From positions 1-64,000 of the forward strand of contig JAACJM010000126.1 in assembly GCA_013368315.1 (NCBI GenBank): a DNA stretch of 64,000 bases, written 5' to 3'. Of this stretch, positions 1 to 10,797 are shown in pieces. Origin of the DNA: Tetrapyrgos nigripes (lineage: Eukaryota; Basidiomycota; Agaricomycetes; Agaricales; Campanellaceae). Numbering within the stretch: the stretch's first letter is position 1; each line of letters opens with the position of its first letter. Under the pieces are notes generated by a model. It was given only the letters and a program-made list of their open reading frames with translations. It was not told the DNA's origin and searched no databases. A program made the position numbers and the translations under genes.

Positions 1-2290
1 GAGGCTGTCAATCTAACTCCTGATGGCCATGCTGACAAAGCATTCTGGCTCATCAACCTGGGGGGAGCACTCCAGTGTCGGTTTAGAGCATCTTGGGGGA
101 GCTGGGGGACATTGAGAATGCAATTCAGGTCATGCAAGAGGCTGTCAATCTAACTCCTGATGGCCATGCTGACAAGGCATCCTGGCTCAATGACCTGGGG
201 GGAGCACTCCAGTGTCGGTTTGAGCATCTTGGGGAGCTGGGGGACATTGAGAATGCAATTCAGGTCATGCAAGAGGCTGTCAATCTAACTCCTGATGGCC
301 ATGCTGACAAGGCATCCTGGCTCAACGACCTGGGGGGAGCACTCCAGTGTCGGTTTGAGCGTCTCAGGGAGCTAGAGGATATCAACAATGCAATTCAGGT
401 CATACAACAGGCTGTCAATCTAACTCCTGACAGCCATGCTAAAAAAGCATCCCGGCTCAGCAACTTAGGGGGAGCACTTGGGCATCGGATTGAGTCTCTC
501 AGGGAGCTGGGGGACATTGAGGATGCAATTCGGGTCAAGCAAGAGGCTGTCAATCTAACCCCTGATGGTCATGCTGACAAAGCAGGGAGGCTCACCACCC
601 TGGGGGCAGCACTCCAGTATCGGTTTGAGTGTCTCAGGGAGCTGGGGGACATCAAGAATGCAATTCAGGTCATGCAACAGGCTGTCAATCTAACTCCTGA
701 CAGCCATGCTAACAAAGTATCCTGGCTCAGCAACCTGGGGAGAGCACTCCAGTGTCGGTTTAAGTGTCTCGGGGAGCTGGGGGACATCGAGAATGCAATT
801 CAGGTCCAGCAAGAGGCTCTCAAACTATCTCCTGACAGCTATGCTGACAAGGCATACCTGCTCAACAACCTTGGAAATGCTTTCCAATATCGATTTAAGC
901 ATCTTGGGGAGCTGGGGGACATGAGAATGCAATTCAGGTCAAGCAAGAGGCTGTCAATCTAACTCCTGATGGCCATGCTGACAAAGCATCCTGGCTCAGC
1001 AACCTGGGGGGAGCACTCCAGTGTCGGTTTGAGCACCTCAGGGAGTTGGGGGACATTGAGAATGCAATTCAGGTCAAGCAAGAGGCTGTCAATCTAACTC
1101 CTGATGGCCATGCTGACAAAGCATCCTGGCTCAGCAACCTGGGGGGAGCACTCCAGTGTCGGTTTGAGCATCTCAGGGAGTTGGGGGACATTGAGAATGC
1201 AATTCAGGTCATGCAAGAGGCTGTCAATCTAACTCCTGATGGCCATGCTGACAAAGCATCCTGGCTCACCAGCCTAGGGGGAGCACTTGGGCATCGGTTT
1301 AGGTGTCTCGGAGAGCTGGGGGACATTGAAAATGCAATTCAGGTCATGCAAGAGGCTGTCAATCTAACTCCTGACAGCCATGCTGACAAAGCATCTCAGC
1401 TCAGCAACCTTGGGGCAGCACTTACGTATCAGTTTGAGCGTCTCAGGGAGCTGGGGGACATCGAGAATGCAATTCAGGTCACACAACAGGCTGTCAATCT
1501 AACTCCTGACAGTGATGCTAACAAAGCATCCTGGCTCAACAACCTTGGGAATGCTTTCCGGTGTCGGTTTGACCATCTCGAGAAGCTGGAGGATATCGAG
1601 AATGCAATGCAGATCATGCGAGAGGCTGTCAATCTAACTCCTGACAGCCATGCTGACAAAGCAGGCAGGCTCGGCAACCTGGGGGCAGTACTCCAGTGTC
1701 GGTTTGAGCGTCTCGGGGAGCTGGGGGACATTGAGAATGCAATTCGGGTCAAGCAAGAGGCTGTCAATCTAACTCCTGATGGCCATGCTGACAAAGCATC
1801 TCGGCTCAGCAACCTGGGGGGAGTACTCTATTGTCGGTTTGAGCGTCTCAGAGTGCTGGGGGACATTGAGAATGCAATTCAGGTCATGCAACAGGCTGTC
1901 GATCTAACTCCTGACAGCCATGCTGACAAAGTACCCTATCTCACCAACCTGGGGAGAGCACTCCAGTGTCGGTTTAAGTGTCTCGGGGAGCTGGGGGACA
2001 TGGAGAATGCAATTCAGGTCAAGCAAAAGGCTCTCAATCTATCTCCTGATGATTATGCTGACAAAGCATCCCTGCTCAACAACCTTGGGAGTGCTTTCCA
2101 GTATCGATTTAAGCATCTCAGGGAGCTGGGAGACATCAACAATGCAATTCAGGTCTTGCAAGAGGCTGTCAATCTCACTTCTGATGGCCATGCTGTCAAA
2201 GCAGTCCAGCTCAAAAACCTTGGGTTTGCTTTCTACTATCGGTTTGAGCATCTTGGGGAGCTGGGGGACATTCAGAAGGCATCTGTAGCT
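1..2290 (+). repeat. 135-bp tandem repeat array encoding TPR units
   Basis: About 17 head-to-tail units of 135 bp (45 codons) are seen. The GAC of the 'GDIENAIQV' motif recurs at 108, 243, 378, 513, 648, 783, 918, 1052 and so on to 2267. Many units are almost identical at the DNA level, including at synonymous sites, while the last two or three units have diverged. This points to recent expansion or ongoing homogenisation by unequal exchange or gene conversion. Confidence 0.9.
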
Positions 2291-4044
2291 TTCCAACAAG
2301 CCACAAAAAATACTTCAAGCCCACCCTCAATTCGATACAGTGCTGCTTGTGGATGGGCCCTCCTATCTTCAAGGTATCAGAGCCCCTCCTTGGCACTTGA
2401 TGCATACACTGTGGCTTTGGAAATCATTCCACAGCTTGTTTGGCTTGGACAGACTGTCCACCGACGTTACGAAGAATTACCCAAAATTGGTAGGACCATC
2501 AATGCTGCTGTTGCAACTGCCATTTCTGCCATGGATCTCACCCAAGCAGTTGAGTGGTTGGAGGAAGGGCGTGGCATAGTCTGGGGGCAAATTCTTCAAC
2601 TGCGTTCACCCCTGGATGATCTACGCAATCGAGACTCTGACCTTGCAGACCAGGTAGATGAAGCTGCCAGGGTGGTTGAAAATGCTGGGATATCCACACG
2701 CTCCACAGGTGTCAATGAGACTGGGCTTATACATCTAAGCATGGACAATGAAGCCCAGCAGCATACTGCAGCAGCCACCCAGTATGAAGCACTCATTGCG
2801 GAAGTCAGGAAGTTAGACGGGTTTGATAATTTCTTGAAACCCAAGAAACTGTCTGCTCTTACTCCCACTGCTGTGAATGGACCAGTTATTATCATAAATG
2901 TCCACCAGTCACAATGTGATGCCCTCATTATTTCTTCTTCACATGATATTATCCACATTCCTCTTCTCAACTTTTCATCCAAGCAAGCAGAAGAGCTGCA
3001 CTTGAAATTGATTTCATTGTTGGAGGCCAGTAATGTTAGAGTGAATCGCAATGGGGAACGTATAATGCGCCCAGCAAAAATTGTGGATGCCACCAACTCA
3101 TTTGAATCAGTCTTGAGTGAATTATGGTCCAATGTAGTGCACCCCATTCTGTTTGGGATCAAGGATGTGGTAAGTCTTCATGTTGGCTTAATGATTAGAT
3201 ACTTACTTGGAGATAGCTATGTGATTACTCTGCAGAAGATTGTCTTCCTCATATTACATGGTGTGCAACAGGGCCACTGGCCTTTCTCCCTCTTCATGCT
3301 GCTGGGATCTATGGTTCCAAGGATCCTTCAGACAATATCAAACTCTCTGACTTTGCCATCTCCTCATATACAACAACGCTGAGCGCTATGCTCAAGTCTG
3401 GTGGTAAAACCAAGTGGGATCCCAGAAAAAACCCAAAAGTCCTTATTGTCTCTCAACCTGCCACACCAGACTTGCCATCTCTACCTGGGACCAAGAAAGA
3501 GGCAAGGATTATCCAGAAATACACATCACCCGAGTATAGCTGCCATCTTAATCATGACGAGGCAGTTGTTGACACTGTCAAGAATGAAATGAGCAAGTAT
3601 GAGATCGTCCATCTCGCTTGCCATGGAATTCAACACTCAGAAAACCCTCTCGATAGCGCTTTCGCTCTTTACGATGGAAGACTCAAGCTCCACGATTTGA
3701 TGAGCTTATCCCTTGAGAATGCAGAACTCGCATTCCTCTCTGCATGCCAGACAGCGACAGGCGATAAAGACCTCCCTGAAGAAGCCGTCCATCTTGCGGC
3801 CGGTATGCTTGCTGTGGGTTATCCGAGTGTCATTGCTACGATGTGGACAATCGGGGACGAAGACGCACCTATAATTGCTGATAAAGTCTACGAAAGTCTG
3901 TTGGGTCATCGCGATGAATTGGTGGCTCAGAACCCGAGAAAGAGTGCAGCGTACGCACTTCATGCGGCTGTCGAACATTTGCGTAAAGAGGTCGGTGAGA
4001 TGAAATTTGTAAAGTGGGTTCCGTTCGTCCATTACGGAGTTTAG
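1..4044 (+). CDS. TPR-CHAT protein, 5' end outside window, reading frame broken twice
   Basis: Tetratricopeptide repeats are followed by a C-terminal CHAT (caspase-like) protease domain. About 17 repeats of 45 residues run to about 2280, then a linker with EWLEEGRGIVWGQ, then CHAT. The expected His-Cys dyad is visible: LACHG (His codon 3622-3624) and SACQTA (Cys codon 3745-3747), and the protein ends WVPFVHYGV at 4044. The frame slips by +2 near 82-98 (two extra bases against the neighbouring repeat) and by -1 near 921, so the array is split over three frames. An intron lies just after 3169. The best-looking acceptor (ending 3235) does not restore the CHAT frame, but one ending 3216 does. CHAT domains are peptidases or their relatives in bacteria; the role in mushrooms is mostly unknown. 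It may be a pseudogene, or the slips may be assembly error in repetitive DNA. Confidence 0.8.
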
Positions 4045-5095
4045 TGGTACGTTCTTTTGTCGGCTTTTGAAGACTGCTCTGTCCTAAAACCTGGCTCTAG
4101 GTTTATTTTCTGTGTCCATTCATTCTGGAATCGAAAAAGTGATAGTTCTTTTTTACCCTCAAGCTACGATGCGGTTTTGTCTCATCCTATAAGTTTTGAT
4201 AGAAAAAAAAAACTATGTATGTCTGAGAATAGTTCGTTAGTGAGCCTGGTCGCTTTTAGGTGTTTTTCTGCCTACTGTTTGTGAATATATCAAGTTTGTC
4301 TCCGTAAATTTCTTGTGAAGTCTCAGAATCGGAGGTAAGTAACAGGAAAACGGAGCGCGAGATTGGCACGAACCGGAAATGGTCTTCACCCTCATCATTT
4401 ATGTTTGCCCAAAAGATCTTTCCAAATATGCATTGCCGCCCAAGGTGATGCGACTTTTCGGAGGTCTTTCCGCTCGACGGATAAATTGACACATGCGGCG
4501 TGTACGAACTTCTTGTCAGGTACGGATCTTGTCGTTCTGACACATCCATGATGTTATTAGCACTGAAATCTCCAATCCGCTGCCAGTGCTTTGCCAATGC
4601 TTGGCCAATGTCGTCGTGCAGGCTTGAAGTGGTATTGGATACATGCGAATACGGTCAGCTTCGGTGCTCTTAGCGTAGCGTTTCAGTACTGGTTCTCCCT
4701 GTCGCTCATGCGACCGCACTCAACTCTTTGGCCAATTCTGCCAGTGCGGCCAGGACTGTAAGGACCCATGTCACCACTATCAGCGCTCAGCGACAACAAG
4801 TTAACTGCTGCCAAAGCCCACTTTGCCGCCAACAGGATGTCAGGCTTTAGCGTCTTCGTTTGCTAAGAAAGCTGCAACGTTTTCTTCTACGTCATCATAG
4901 AGGACGATACTTTGGACGCTGGAAATGCTCCGTGAGTGACTTAATCCCTCGTTTACACGGTTTTTGAATGGTTTACACCGTTGGGTGAGTTTTGTTCGTC
5001 ACCATGTACCGATGTCCTATAGTGACGGCCTACAGAAATAGTCTCAAGAAGAATGGTGGTGCCTCTGGTCTCCTCGGTCTCCTTTTCTTCTAATT
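4045..5095. other. Intergenic stretch, no gene seen
   Basis: No reading frame with protein-like composition or family motif was found on either strand. It follows the TPR-CHAT stop and holds only ordinary A/T runs and a short local duplication of 'gccaatg' near 4590-4612. Confidence 0.5.
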
Positions 5096-5216
5096 ATGAA
5101 GGCAACTTCGACGATGATGGTGTCGTGTCACTCTCTACTCATGGTAGTAGCTCTGCACTCTCGACGACACTCGTTTACTGCCTCTGAATGGTCCACCCTT
5201 GGAGTACTCATATTTC

Positions 5217-5290
5217 CAATGCGACAACACCTCTTCGCTATGCTCGCCATACTTTTGGCTCTCTTTATCTCCTGCTCAGCCCCTACTCCT
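5217..5290 (+). repeat. Fragment shared with the Helitron region at about 53057-53115
   Basis: About 60 bp starting 'aatgcgacaacacctcttcg' is nearly identical to sequence at about 53057-53115. In both places one frame reads NATTPLRYARHTFGSLYL, so this looks like a remnant of a protein-coding family, but in-frame stops follow soon after in both copies. I do not recognise the parent gene. A 105-codon frame over 5096-5413 is in another frame and is probably not real. Confidence 0.55.
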
Positions 5291-5413
5291 CATTGTACAT
5301 GGTTTGACGCACATACTGAAGAGCAACTGACGACCCCATTCATCGCAGACAACCCTCTGGATTACTCTGACGACCAATTCACTCAATGCCAAATTACCCG
5401 TTTGCAAGACTAA

Positions 5414-5854
5414 ATCTACCGTCATGTATATATGCATTAACCTTAAGCCCGATTTCGGCCACGGAACTTTGACTATCCCAGTTACCTACCCAATCTTATA
5501 TCCCCCTTAATAACTTATATTTCACGTAACTCTTGAATGTATCTTCTTGGGTAGATTAATCCGAAACGAAAAAATATCCTCTGGAGCCTCGTGGCTGTGT
5601 CGCAGGAGATGAAATGTTCTGATTCAAACTCAGACAAACATACATCGGGTTTCTTCCTCACCATCACTCCAGTTTTCTCGATAATTATTGCTAGAATCTC
5701 CTCGAAAATCTGGGCAGGTCATTTCCAAGAAGGTGCGTATTTACCATTCAAACAGACGAGGTAAAGTGACTTATCAGTACAGAAAGTAGACCTATCATAC
5801 ACATGAGGAAAATCTGTAAAGAGTCCTTGAGCAAGCGTGCACGACTAAGTACGC
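5414..5854. other. Intergenic, no gene seen
   Basis: This stretch is AT-rich and lies downstream of the minus-strand DUF6699 gene, so it should hold that gene's 3' UTR and terminator. No motif was seen that would fix the polyadenylation site. Confidence 0.4.
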
Positions 5855-6655
5855 TCATATCACCTCCATGACCCAGACGTCTTCACCACGCCGACTCTTC
5901 CTTAATCCATGTAGCCTCTTGCCTGGAAGAAAGTCCAACCATGTTCTCGCCGCGTACCTACCTCTTCCATCCCCGACTTGCCTGTCATACTCAATGTTGA
6001 CGGGAGATGCCAGTGCCTCTACTACACTCCTCAGCACATCCTCCACCGTCACATATTCGTACAACGTCCTATGCACTGTAATCACCCATGGCAATGCTGG
6101 ATGCACTACACTTATCGACGGTACTGCAGGGCTTGTCGCCGGTTCCGACCACGACCTCTCCCACATTTGCTCTTCACCCTGCTGACGAAGAGCAGCTGGC
6201 GACATTGTCAAGTCAATGTCTAGCCCAGACCCTGACTTGAGCGACGAAATCACGTCAACGTCGTGCCTGACTTGAGGCGGTAGAGGAACAGTGGGGTAGA
6301 GATGTCTTGCATGTGGGGTCCATTGGCTTGCAGCATGTCGTGTCCGTTGGTTGTGCATGGGTCTGTAACCTGGTGGAGATATCGGTGCTGGACTTGTGTG
6401 CATGGGCCAAGTAGCTGCCGCCGTCACCGTCATCGGTGACCACGCTATAGAGTGCTCCATATTCCTTGGAAACGTCTGGTATGGCGATAAACGGGTCATT
6501 GGACGCTGCTGCGACGATGATGGTGCATTTGTCGCAGCTTGTGGAGGTGGATAGGGATGATATCCAGTGGTATCCGACATTGACCTTGGTCGGGGCTGAT
6601 GTCGTGAGCCGTTGTATGTGTAGGCCGGCATTGTTCTGGTCGGTAGTTCTGGCAA
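5855..6655 (-). CDS. DUF6699-domain protein (copy 1 of a tandem pair)
   Basis: Single-exon frame of 266 residues. The first half is a low-complexity Pro/Ser/Thr/His-rich tail. The second half reads LDIDLTMSP, a spacer, SISVVHPALPW, YVTVEDVLRSVVEAL and LDFLPGKRLHGLRKS. That order matches the DUF6699 family, which is common in basidiomycetes and has no assigned function. The C-terminus GEDVWVMEVI is nearly the same as in the neighbour at 7145-7912 (GEDVWLMDIL), and both genes run the same way, so they are tandem duplicates with diverged N-terminal tails. I took the first Met of the open frame; an upstream exon is possible. Confidence 0.75.
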   Translation of the reverse strand: MPELPTRTMPAYTYNGSRHQPRPRSMSDTTGYHPYPPPQAATNAPSSSQQRPMTRLSPYQTFPRNMEHSIAWSPMTVTAAATWPMHTSPAPISPPGYRPMHNQRTRHAASQWTPHARHLYPTVPLPPQVRHDVDVISSLKSGSGLDIDLTMSPAALRQQGEEQMWERSWSEPATSPAVPSISVVHPALPWVITVHRTLYEYVTVEDVLRSVVEALASPVNIEYDRQVGDGRGRYAARTWLDFLPGKRLHGLRKSRRGEDVWVMEVI

Positions 6656-7144
6656 CCCTTGAGCGCGTTCTCAGCCCACCGTTCACCCCGATGACGGCGT
6701 ACCTCTGCAAGTTTGTCTTTAGTTGGTGCAAGTACGTTCTGAATACGGGAAACACGACGAACGCGGTCTCAAAACGTGTCTGAAGCAGTCTTCTGGCTCT
6801 TAGTGGTGGTTTGGGAGAGAAATGCGAATGGGGTGACAGAGGAAGGACCACTGTTCTAAAGAGGACCTGGTCGTGATTATTTCAGGTGATTCATCTTAAC
6901 ATGTTTTCTATTGTTCCAAGCTAATAGGTCACACCGCACTATAGGTATAAAAAGCTGTAGACACGCCTTTCTGCAACTTTCTGGTTCTTTCTATACACTG
7001 TGCGTCTATGTGTCTCCATCTATCCGTTTTGGCGCTGATGGCGGTTCCATTGATACAGACAGGTTCCAAAACGAGAACAAAGTCCAAAAACAAACCCCGC
7101 GGGAACCGACTTGGTCCGTGCGCTTTAAAGCGAGCGACGTGTAC

Positions 7145-7912
7145 TCATAAGATATCCATGAGCCATACATCCTCACCCAATTGGCTCTTTCTCAAACCCA
7201 CTAGCCGCTTTCCCGGTAAATAGTCCAACCTGACCTTCCCGCCGCCTTCTCCCTGCCTTCTCGGTGTCCCATTGCCGTCGTGGACAATATCTGGATATAT
7301 CGGTATCCTCAACGTCTCCACTATCGTCACCAACACATCCCAGACCGTCACATACCCCATTTCCGAGAAATGTACCGTTATTGCCCACGGCAGCTTAGGA
7401 TGTACCACCGTCATTGACGGTAACGGCGGACTCGTCGCTGGAGCACCGAGATACCTCTGCAATTCAGCCCGTCCACCTCGAAGTCCAAGCTGCCTCGATG
7501 ACATCGTCAAGTCAATATCCAAACCAGACACAGATCCTGACCGAAGGAATGGGATGACTGATACGCCGGGGTCGACTTGAGCTGGAAGAGGAATGGAGCT
7601 GTAAAGCTTATGGGGATTGGGGCAGTGGGGAAGCTGCAGATGCGGTAGGGTCTTCGTTGATGAAGATGCCGTATGCATTTGGGATATATAGGGAATTTGA
7701 CGCTGGTGCACGGACCAGGTAGAGGAACCTTGGGGTGATGGCGACCACGACGAGAACGTCATAGACTGCAGCGAAGAGGACATCTGGGGTGTTGTTGGAG
7801 CTTCTACTGACGTTGAGGCTCCTACTGGTACCGTCCGAGACGATGATATCGGTGATACGAGTATATCGCTGGTTGTATTGATATTGTCCTGTTCCGCCTG
7901 TTTCCTTTGCAC
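7145..7912 (-). CDS. DUF6699-domain protein (copy 2 of a tandem pair)
   Basis: Single-exon frame of 255 residues. The N-terminal 120 residues are Ser/Pro/Thr/Gln-rich and probably disordered. The C-terminal half holds LDIDLTMSS, SMTVVHPKLPWAITVH, YVTVWDVLVTIVETL and LDYLPGKRLVGLRKS, matching copy 1 in order and spacing. About 490 bp separates the two genes. No signal peptide, membrane segment or catalytic motif is seen, so no function is offered. The conserved half is the part to trust; the start codon is less certain. Confidence 0.75.
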   Translation of the reverse strand: MQRKQAEQDNINTTSDILVSPISSSRTVPVGASTSVEAPTTPQMSSSLQSMTFSSWSPSPQGSSTWSVHQRQIPYISQMHTASSSTKTLPHLQLPHCPNPHKLYSSIPLPAQVDPGVSVIPFLRSGSVSGLDIDLTMSSRQLGLRGGRAELQRYLGAPATSPPLPSMTVVHPKLPWAITVHFSEMGYVTVWDVLVTIVETLRIPIYPDIVHDGNGTPRRQGEGGGKVRLDYLPGKRLVGLRKSQLGEDVWLMDIL

Positions 7913-8864
7913 TTTGGCAATGGTCTTGGACGCGGTTTGGTACGGTGCTGGCGGCTTTCATATCGTGTGGGAGTGTGGCTGGTGGTGGTCGGTGGTCAAT
8001 GTGTGCTGCTCGTTATTCAGCACGGTGACGAGAGGCCATCAAGGCAGGAGATATACCTGGAATGGCGTTTACCACCTCTAGCTCAGTCTGCTGTTGCTAT
8101 TGGAGTATTTTCTTATTGTTCTGGGCCGGGGAGACAGTTGTGGCAGGATGGTTTAGTGAGATGATGGTGGTCGGTGGTAGAGATGAAAGTGGGAGGGGAA
8201 GAATGGGGTGGTCACTTTTAAGTAAGGCAGGATTAAAGGTATCCTTCCCAGGATGGAGACACGGTCACTGGAATTCCAGGTGATGGTCTGGTCGGATCAG
8301 GTGCTTTCGTGTTGTTATTCTTTGTGGATCGCGCGCCTACGTGCGCCCGGTCTATGCGTCTCCCTATTCAGTCGCATCTCATCATACACATAACACTTAT
8401 CAATACAAAGACTCTATTTTCGATCACAAGGAATGCTATGCGAGTCGAAGGCTTTAAAAAAAGGTTCCGTCATTTGGAGACCGTGGAGGCAGAGGCTGGC
8501 GATGATACCGCACCGTGCTGTTTTCTAAATGGACGTTCCAGGTACTAGTGGTGGCTGCACTGGGGAAAGTCATTACACCCAGTGTATGTCATGCAGACTC
8601 AAGAGGCGCATCAAAGTAATCATAGTCTTACAGGCTATAGCTACAGGCGGGAGGCGGATGCTGTGCATTCCTTTAACGGCTGAAGCTGTAAAGGTCTCAG
8701 AGTCGTTAAAGCCCCTATCTCCTTTACATAAGTTAGAGCCAGAATGGCTCTACGGTCTTACACCTCTTACCCTCCTCTTTCTTCTCCAACGTTCACGTTT
8801 GACTGTTTATTGAGGATTCGTTTCCCAACACATCGATTTCATCGTTTCCACACACACGACTCAC
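7913..8864. other. Intergenic between divergent genes
   Basis: This separates the minus-strand DUF6699 gene from the plus-strand Gly/Ser-rich gene, so both promoters should lie here. Short open frames exist on both strands but show no family motif or intron pattern. Confidence 0.4.
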
Positions 8865-9979
8865 ATGTACGTTCCATTCATAACAACAACTTGGTCTGCA
8901 ACTGGCTCCAACAAAGTACTGGGCAAACGGAAAGGAGGTGGTGGTGGTGGCAGGAGCAGCGGTGGCAGGAGCAGTAGTAGTAGTGGAAAGAGCAGCGGCA
9001 GTTCAGGAAAGAGTGGTGGTAGATCTTCGTCTTCGACAATTTTTGGTGAGTCTTCGGTGGATGCATGGTCTCTCGTATTGATCTCGTAAACTCACTGATT
9101 CTCGTCCATTCTATCAGGCGGCTCAAGAACTTCAAGACCATACGGTAATGGTGGAGGAAAACCAACTGTGGTGCCTGCTGGCCAGCCTTTCAGTGGGAGG
9201 TCAGTAGGAGGTGGTATGCGTTCTCAAGTTTTCGGGTCAAGGTATGGTATAGTGCTACTGGGGGCTGTCTCATTCAGTACTGATATCTTTGCTTGTTCTT
9301 CAGGACATACGGCAGTGGATATCCTGGATATGGACTTGCCCGTGGTGTTGCAGGTCGTGGCTTCCCCTTTTATTTCTGGCCTCTCGTTTGGGGAGGTGCA
9401 GTAGGCGTCGGGACTGCTTCTTACCTCAATGCAGAAGATGAAGTACATTGGTTCATTCTAGATCCTTCAAATTCTGACGTTTTGTATCAGTACGGCCAGC
9501 CAAATAACTCTACCCGTCCTGGAGGCATGGAGGTGACCGCTGCTTTCCAGTCTAACTACACTCAAACTATCTTCCGAATCATGAGCGATAACGAGACTGT
9601 CGTCAGCCTCATCCAGGACATCCACCAAAACTGTTCTTCCCGTCTTACGTCCAATTCAGCCTCCTCGCCGTCACAAATTTACCTTTACAACACGTCGGCA
9701 TCGGATGCTCCAAAACCTGAGCAGGCGATCCAGTATTATAGGGCTAGTAGTGCCGTCTTGACGCTGGATGGCTATAATAATTCAGCAGCTTTCGGAGCGA
9801 ATGGAACCACGGATACACCCTTACCTGATGGTATTGATACGATGTTGTTACAGTGCTTGAATGGGACTATTGGAAATGGGATTACTCTAGTAGATGGCGC
9901 TGGAGGAAGGTGGACCGCCCCAAGCTACGGGGTAGTCGGTTTGCTTTGGACGCTCTGGATTCTCAGTCATATATTCTGA
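8865..9979 (+). CDS. Gly/Ser-rich protein with hydrophobic C-terminus, three exons
   Basis: Exons 8865-9045, 9118-9241 and 9304-9979 give 326 residues; both introns (72 and 62 nt) have GT-AG ends and keep frame. Residues about 20-100 are a Gly/Ser/Arg/Lys-rich tract. Next comes an aromatic/glycine segment with YGSGYPGYGL and RGFPFYFWPLVWGG, then a domain with several N-glycosylation sequons (NNST, NYT, NET, NCS, NTS, NGT). The last residues (YGVVGLLWTLWILSHIF) are hydrophobic, as in a GPI-anchored or single-pass membrane protein. No N-terminal signal is obvious, so an upstream exon may be missing. I recall similar basidiomycete proteins without a known role; function is unassigned. Confidence 0.7.
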
Positions 9980-10104
9980 TTTTTTACGATATCTACGATT
10001 TACGCTCATCATAATGTACAAAGGAAGTTACTGATACACGCAGATCCAAAACCCATAATGTAACGAGATGATTAGCCTTAGAATCATGCAAAGGTTCTGT
10101 AGAG

Positions 10105-10797
10105 CTAGGAGGGGGAGGGGAGGGTATTAATCGCTCGATGCACCTGGAAATTGGTAAACGCATGAAGTGCTTCATATGAAGGCACAGTCACACCTTGAAC
10201 AAATTTCTTCTTCTTCATCTTCGTCTTCTTTGCCTTCTTCACCTTGCGTTTCGTTCGACTATTTGCATTTGGGCCAATCGTAGTGGCTGACCCATTAGCG
10301 CCACCTTCGCCTGAGACTAGCTTCAGATCCTTCGCTTTCATCACGACGTATCTTGATCCACCCTCGTCATAATACTCTCTCTCCGTTGGCTTCACCAATC
10401 TCATCCTTCCACACTCTTCGCACGTACAGACACTGGTCCCCTCTCCTCCCTGTCCTCCGCCCAACTTTTTCTTCCAATATTCCTCCCGGAGCTTTATCAC
10501 TGCTGCCTCCAACTGCCAAGTGTTCAGCATCCCTTTTACAAGATCTGGATAAGCTTGATGGATGTCATCTCCATCGGTAGCGTCTGGTGGAGTAATAGAC
10601 GAGCCGACAACCCTTCCCTTCTCCATAGCGTGCTCGAAAGCGACCAGAGCGTCGTGACACAGTTTGTCAAATCCAGCAAACCGAATATAGATGGGCAGAA
10701 TGTGAGCGACAGTGATGGATTTTGGTTCCGAGGCAGATAAGGCTTGAGATATGGCTTTGTGAATGCTTGTTGAGCGGGTGTGTGTGAGGGGCTGCAT
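10105..10797 (-). CDS. Hypothetical protein with CxCxxC and lysine-rich tail
   Basis: A single-exon frame of 230 residues, not recognised. The first 120 residues look like a helical domain (ITVAHILPIYIRFAGF, LCHDALVAFEHAMEKG). Then comes CTCEECGRMR, which could be half of a metal site, and a very basic stretch (TKRKVKKAKKTKMKKKK) that could be a nuclear or nucleolar signal. It is convergent with the Gly/Ser-rich gene, with only about 125 bp between stops. The balanced composition of its first half argues for a real gene. Confidence 0.55.
   Translation of the reverse strand: MQPLTHTRSTSIHKAISQALSASEPKSITVAHILPIYIRFAGFDKLCHDALVAFEHAMEKGRVVGSSITPPDATDGDDIHQAYPDLVKGMLNTWQLEAAVIKLREEYWKKKLGGGQGGEGTSVCTCEECGRMRLVKPTEREYYDEGGSRYVVMKAKDLKLVSGEGGANGSATTIGPNANSRTKRKVKKAKKTKMKKKKFVQGVTVPSYEALHAFTNFQVHRAINTLPSPS

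Noticed and set aside
1..2290. CRISPR-like or satellite array
   Set aside because: The units are contiguous, have no spacers and are coding; they are TPR repeats.
5096..5413. Secreted 105-residue protein with a hydrophobic segment
   Set aside because: The hydrophobic stretch is the out-of-frame reading of a repeat also found at 53 kb, so it is probably not coding in this frame.
6944..6955. TATA box ('ggtataaaaagc') for a plus-strand gene
   Set aside because: No credible plus-strand gene follows; the flanking genes are on the minus strand.
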